A program made the position numbers and the translations under genes. 64,000 nucleotides of DNA, from assembly GCA_963513935.1 (NCBI GenBank), contig OY740765.1:117991362-118055361 (forward strand), written 5' to 3'. The stretch is from Aphrophora alni (lineage: Eukaryota; Arthropoda; Insecta; Hemiptera; Aphrophoridae). Below, in pieces: positions 59,570 to 64,000 of the stretch (its first letter is position 1; each line of letters begins with the position of its first letter). A model generated the notes under the pieces. It was not told the origin of the DNA. It ran no database searches and worked only from the letters and a program-made list of their open reading frames with translations.

Positions 59570-61135
59570 TGTTAATAAAAAGTAATATAATATTCCTAAA
59601 GAGTATTTATGTAAAGTTTCATAGTATGTTTTCAAATTTTTTAGTTATTGATGAAAATATATGACCTAGTGAATACTCTTCATCAACAAAACGGCTGTAG
59701 GTCTGATGATCAGACCCTAATTCCGGATATAGTGTTTGTAAAATATTAAACTATTGTCCCTAAAGAGTATTTAGGCAAAGTTTCCATGGAGGTAATTTTT
59801 AAAATGTTTTAGTTATTGATGAAAACTTAAAACGGCTGTAGGTCTGGTCAGACCCTAACTCCAGTTATGGTGTTTATAAAATATTAAACTGTTATTCCTA
59901 AAGAGTATTTATGCAAAGCTTCAAATGGTTTTTTTTTTTTAGTTATTGGTAAAAATACAAGACCCCACCCTTCCCTCTTCATATAAACGTCTGTAGCTCT
60001 GGGGTCTGACCCTAATTCCATTCCAGATGTGGTGTTTATTAAACATTAAACTAATAATCCTAAAGAATATATAATTATGTCAGAGTTTCATCGAGGTAAT
60101 TTTTCAAATATTTTAGTTATTGATGAAAATATATGACCCCCCAACCTCCCTCTTCATCACTAAAACGGCTGTAGATTTGGTCAGACCCAAATTCCGTGCA
60201 TGGTGTTTATAAAATGTTAAACTACTGTCCCTAAAGAGTATTTATGCAAAGTTTCATGGAGGTAATTTTCAAATTTTTTAGTTATTGATGAAAATATATT
60301 ACCCCCTTCATCAGTAAAACGGCTGTAGGTCTGTTCAGACCCTAATTCCAAATATGGTGGTCATAAAATATTAAACTGCTATTCCTAAAGAGTATTTATG
60401 CAAAGTTTCATCGAGGTAATTTTTAAATTTTTTAGTTATTGTTGAAAATATGTGACCCCTCCCCTCCCCCTTTATCACTCAAACAGCTGCTGTAGCTCTG
60501 GTCAGACCCTAATTCCAGATATGGTGTTTATAACATAATAAACTAATATCTATAAAGAGTATTTATGCAAAAGTTTCATTGAGGTAATTTATCACAATTT
60601 TTAGTTGTTGATGAAACTATATTACCCCTTCTCTGTTTGAAGTTATTTGTTAATGATGGAAGTTCAATTTTATTATTATACATTTTTCGGACATTTGCCA
60701 TCATTTGTGTGTTAATTTAGTGTTTTGATTTTTAACATACAAATGATGGCAAATGTCCGAAAATGTATAATAATATATTACCCCTCTTCTCCCTCTTCAT
60801 ATAAACGGCTGTAGGTCTGGTCAGACCCTAATTCCAGATATGGTGATTATAAAATATCATACTACTATTCAAATAAAGAGTGTTTATGCAAAATTTTATC
60901 GAGGTAAATTTCAGATGTATTAGTTATTGATGAAAATACACGACCCTCTCCCCTCTTCTTGTTATAAACGACCTGTCTTCATATAAACGTCTGTGGCTCT
61001 ACAAAAAAAATAGTCGGAACCTATTTCCAGATACTGTATGGTGTTTTCAAGTTATTAAAATAATATTACTAAAAAGTATTTATGCAGAGATTTTTTTTTT
61101 TCTTAGTTATTGATGAACTTAGTTATTGATGAAAT
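59570..61135 (-). repeat. Inverted counterpart of the ~160-bp tandem array, about 9 units
   Basis: Reverse orientation of the units at 48226-49310: each has 'cctaaagagtatttatgcaa', 'gttattgatgaaaatat', 'aacggctgtaggtctggtca' and 'gaccctaattcca'. 'cagaccctaattcc'-type motifs recur every 140-180 bases. The small hairpin element (60630-60773) interrupts one unit. Confidence 0.9.
60630..60773. mobile_element. Small hairpin element, copy 2, with 12-bp target duplication
   Basis: The same left end as at 40630 ('tctctgtttgaagttatttg'), then paired 'attatacatttttcggacat' and 'atgtccgaaaatgtataat' arms around a small loop. Flanked by TATATTACCCCT on both sides (60618-60629 and 60774-60785). Confidence 0.8.
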
Positions 61136-61422
61136 TAGATATTTTTAGGTTAGGAATATGTTAGAGTTAGAGGTAAAGCGTTAACACTAACTTCCCAGCA
61201 GTACATTACCAACTGAATTGAATCACAACTTATAAAATCGATACCCCAAAACAATTAATTCTACAACTTTAAACCTAATATTTCTCAATTTGAAATCGTT
61301 TATATTTAACAAAGAAATAGTTTTACAATAAAAAATATACAAAATTTAACTTCTTAAGACAGTAAATTATTAACAGAGTGAGATGTTCGTTTTTAATTAT
61401 ACAATATAATATGCATATATAC

Positions 61423-61424
<2 letters not shown>

Positions 61425-61467
<43 letters not shown>

Positions 61468-61490
61468 CGCGTGTGTGTGTGCGCGCGCCT
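61425..61490. repeat. (TG)n/(CG)n microsatellite
   Basis: A TG run followed by GCGCGCGCGCG and a second TG/CG alternation; possible Z-DNA-forming tract. Confidence 0.95.
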
Positions 61491-61579
61491 GCGTGCAGCG
61501 TGCTTGCGACGATGTTATAACTAACTAATGGTTGCAAAAACTTAACACCATTTAAGGGATGACTATAAATCTCGAGGCC

Positions 61580-61790
61580 ATAACTGGATTGATACATTTT
61601 TCATGTAGTATTGGGTTAAATACCTTTCTTTCATCTTTCCTAACAGGTCTCGTTTAGCCAACTCTTGCTCTTTACCGACACTGATGCTATTAGAGTATTC
61701 GAGGGGTAAGGGTCTTTCTTTATTTTATGATCTTTTCTTCCTTTTTTTATAATTCGATGATGGCAGAGAAGTTTAAACAACAAGAAATAA
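61580..61790 (-). repeat. Dispersed repeat A, minus-strand copy
   Basis: Carries 'catgtagtattgggttaaat', 'catctttcctaacaggtctc', 'gctattagagtattcgaggg' and 'gatgatggcagagaagttta'. Confidence 0.7.
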
Positions 61791-61961
61791 ACAACATTTG
61801 TTATCCATTTAAATAAAAATGCAATTCCTAACTGTGTATGTAACTGAGATTTCACTGTTGACATTAGTACTGTATCAAAAGACGGTGGCACATTGTGATA
61901 GTATAACATGCAAAAGATTAGTGAAAGCTAGATTGATTGATTAATTTTATTTGGAGTTTAA

Positions 61962-62712
61962 CACATTCAGTGCGGTATAGATGATGTAAGGTTGACCTAG
62001 GACCTGAAAATTTTTATTAACTAAAACATAGGTTATGCATGTAGGAACAATGTTTGAGTGTTAAAAAAAAATATTCGGATTTTCTCACCTTATCCTTACC
62101 TGTAATTAGTGCCGATAAATTTTTGGAGTTCATGAACTCTACCCGCAGTTTTGGCTCGGCGCAATAGTAGTAGGCGCCTGCCGTGACGCAACACGCAGCA
62201 CAATCCCGCGCGACTGAACCGCACTATTCATTTGAACACTAAATATTGTTGTGTTATTTTTATTTTATTTCAATTTTATTTTATTTTATATAAAAAAAAA
62301 AAGATAAAAACACTTTTGCTCTGTTGAATGTTAGCCTGTAACATTAGACTCGAAACCAACTAAGGGAACAGACTGAAACATCAACAGACCAATGAGTCAC
62401 CAAAACAAAAACAAATCTTCTTCAAAAACTTCGAAAATAAACAATTATTTTCTACTAGAAACGTAAACATTCCTTCTAGATAAGAGACATAGTGTTGATA
62501 AACAATTTGACAGCGAGCGTGTGAAATCGCCCTCCCCTCCCGCACCATCGAGGAGGTGGGAACCGAAAACTGACCATAGTGCGAGTATTGTAAGGGAATA
62601 GACAAACTCGAGACGAAGTTTCATTCATTTATTTCCAGTGGCTGAGACAAAGTATTTCTTTGAATACAACATTAGACTTTGGAGCTCATGAACTCCACCC
62701 GCACTGAATGTG
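61962..62712. mobile_element. piggyBac-type MITE, full-length copy 2 (751 bp)
   Basis: Termini CACATTCAGTGCGG and CCGCACTGAATGTG are each flanked by TTAA (61958-61961 and 62713-62716), the exact target duplication of piggyBac transposons. It has the same length as the copy at 17299-18049 and the same interior order. It carries a short local A-rich replacement near 62240-62320. Confidence 0.92.
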
Positions 62713-62929
62713 TTAAGGCCATTTTTTTAAACCAGCCCTGGTGCCATGACCGATGAACTATTGTGTAACTAAAGTCTCCTCAGTCTAGCTTAGCAGATTT
62801 ATTCCCCTTTTAAGTATGTAATCCACTAACCAACCATAATTTTGGTATGCCCCATATGTGAGTTTCTCCAGACGCTGCTCCATCTCAGCTTGTAGGTTGC
62901 TTTTCTTTCTTCCGCCATTATATACAGGT
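62713..62929. other. Stretch without a recognised gene
   Basis: Mixed composition; no frame or repeat recognised. Confidence 0.5.
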
Positions 62930-63440
62930 CGTTAGGTAAAAGGAAGACCTATACTTCATGTGAAGGGCCACCCACTAAGGCACACACGTCAGGGTCAGGC
63001 CGATTCACAAGCGGCCCTTATGCGTGCGACGGAGTTGTTGTGTTTTAACGACCCCTTAATCGGACACCTAACTCAACTAACTAACTAAAGCATTCGAGAA
63101 CTGGCTGTCGACTGGGGTATGACTGTGAATTGGGGGCACATTCAATGTGACGTCCTTTCCCGGTATTGGCTAGAGCCCTCTGTCCTGTTAGGGGATGGGC
63201 GGCGCTTCACTCGCAACACTGACTGAATGAAGTATAGTAATAATTATTCTATTATAACGGTTGGTGGAGTGGACAGGCTCCGGTTCTGCATAGACATGCC
63301 ATCCTTTGAACCTTAGTCAGAGTGATTTTGGCCTGGCCCTCTTGGTCCCAATCCACCACACTACCGCCACATAGCATATTATAGGTTGTATAATACCAGT
63401 ATAGATGTATCTCATTATTGCTGGTCCTAGTCCCCAAATT
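62930..63440 (-). pseudogene. LINE reverse-transcriptase C-terminal fragment
   Basis: On the minus strand, 63400 downward reads LCGGSVVDWDQEGQ and then ITLTKVQRMACLCRTGACPL. This resembles the 'Y...vW.......~L.k.QR.a....TGA..ttP' block between reverse transcriptase and RNase H in R1/Jockey-type LINEs. The following GC-richer 400 bases probably belong to the same relic but are too broken to read. The clade is uncertain. Confidence 0.45.
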
Positions 63441-64000
63441 TTGCCTACTGTGTTCAATTATTTCTTAAACAAGACTCATTTATTATTATTATTTTATTAT
63501 TAACAATTATTCTTTCAAGGTACAGTATGATCAAAATTATTCATATTTAAACTAGAATTTTAAGGTCTAAAGAAAATGGTAAACAATAGCAATCATAAAT
63601 AACAAACTGTTAAATCGAATCAAGCACCTAATACAAGTCCACTAATGACATAATTATTAATTAACAATAAGGCTCTAACATATTCTGCGGATATTACGGA
63701 TATTAAAGATTACGTATTAAAGATTATTATTAAAGATTACAGATATTACGGTTCTATCTTTATTTTAATTGAAATAATGTTACATTTTATTGTAATTTAT
63801 GAGATTTTCTACCCTGGATTCTGCCTGTAGGCCCTACATAGATGTATATTTCTATCATGTACGTATAAATTATTTAACGTAAACACTTATTTAGCCCTAC
63901 TTTGTTGTTTCTAATTTGTATCTTCTGTCAAATTTCGCTTCAAAATTATTTTTGTTACTGTTCATCTACATATACGAAGATTAATAATTCAATCCGAAAT
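63441..64000. other. Right edge, no gene recognised
   Basis: AT-rich; small local repeats of 'attaaagattac' at 63690-63745 only. Confidence 0.55.

Larger units (their letters stand above)
48150..61215. mobile_element. Collapsed Maverick/Polinton-type (adintovirus-like) element with inverted repeat-array termini
   Basis: Two arrays of the same ~160-bp unit face each other at 48226-49310 and 59570-61135. Outside them the flanks still pair: left 'gaagttagctttaacgct' with right (reversed) 'gaagttagtgttaacgct', then 'tattcctaacct' on both sides. Between the arrays lie a Jockey-type LINE and three virus-like genes (fibre-like, phospholipase A2, protease), a combination known from Maverick/Polinton elements and adintoviruses. 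The hallmark DNA polymerase B, integrase, packaging ATPase and capsid genes were not found, so most of the element is lost. That the arrays are its terminal inverted repeats is inference. The copy is dead. Confidence 0.5.

Noticed and set aside
48150..61215. Reading the inverted arrays as LTRs of a retrovirus
   Set aside because: The arrays are inverted, not direct; no integrase, protease or reverse transcriptase of LTR type lies between them, and the reverse transcriptase present is of LINE type.

Overview
The window is eukaryotic nuclear DNA: AT-rich, intron-bearing and made mostly of mobile elements. The mix (piggyBac, PIF/Harbinger, hAT, mariner, a Mutator-type transposase, Jockey-type LINEs, a Penelope-like piece, many palindromic MITEs, a Maverick-type virus-like remnant) and the way the proteins read point to an insect. 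Hemiptera is my best guess, but nothing here proves the order. No intact protein-coding gene lies wholly inside the window, and I recognised no rRNA, tRNA, CRISPR array or prokaryotic operon.

Left part (1-14.9 kb). Two phase-compatible coding exons on the minus strand (4428-4620 and 1762-1869), with a possible start exon near 14.47 kb, suggest a host gene transcribed leftward out of the window. Its introns are filled with a Tigger-like MITE, a LINE tail, a PIF/Harbinger derivative with a transposase stub and a convergent MADF-type gene, a hAT-like inverted-repeat element and a cluster of palindromic MITEs.

Middle part (14.9-35 kb). A 4.9-kb element with long inverted arms surrounds a mariner-like transposase, which is itself split by a piggyBac-type MITE. 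To the right come a decayed transposon gene of the 'ESHYCR' type, a Mutator-type transposase, a Penelope-like endonuclease piece, three more palindromic MITEs, a 28-bp minisatellite, and a LINE RNase H region interrupted by a hAT MITE with a perfect 8-bp target duplication. A dispersed repeat of about 260 bp ('repeat A', 12 copies) recurs from 21.5 to 61.8 kb.

Satellite (35.2-39.3 kb). Forty-two full 98-bp units with no length change, plus a partial unit. The array starts inside the tail of one repeat A copy, so the satellite appears to have been born from that repeat.

Right part (40-64 kb). A 1.1-kb palindrome lies at 42-43 kb. Between 48.15 and 61.2 kb two inverted arrays of a ~160-bp unit, with matching outer flanks, enclose a Jockey-type LINE (52.5-56.96 kb) and, directly after it, three broken virus-like genes in order: a fibre-like repeat protein, a parvovirus-type phospholipase A2 protein and an adenovirus-type cysteine protease. 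This set is characteristic of Maverick/Polinton elements and adintoviruses, so the block is best read as a collapsed Maverick with repeat-bearing terminal inverted repeats. A piggyBac element whose transposase C-terminus is still legible cuts off the protease end, and its terminus matches the piggyBac MITEs elsewhere in the window. The last 3 kb hold another piggyBac MITE and a minus-strand LINE fragment.
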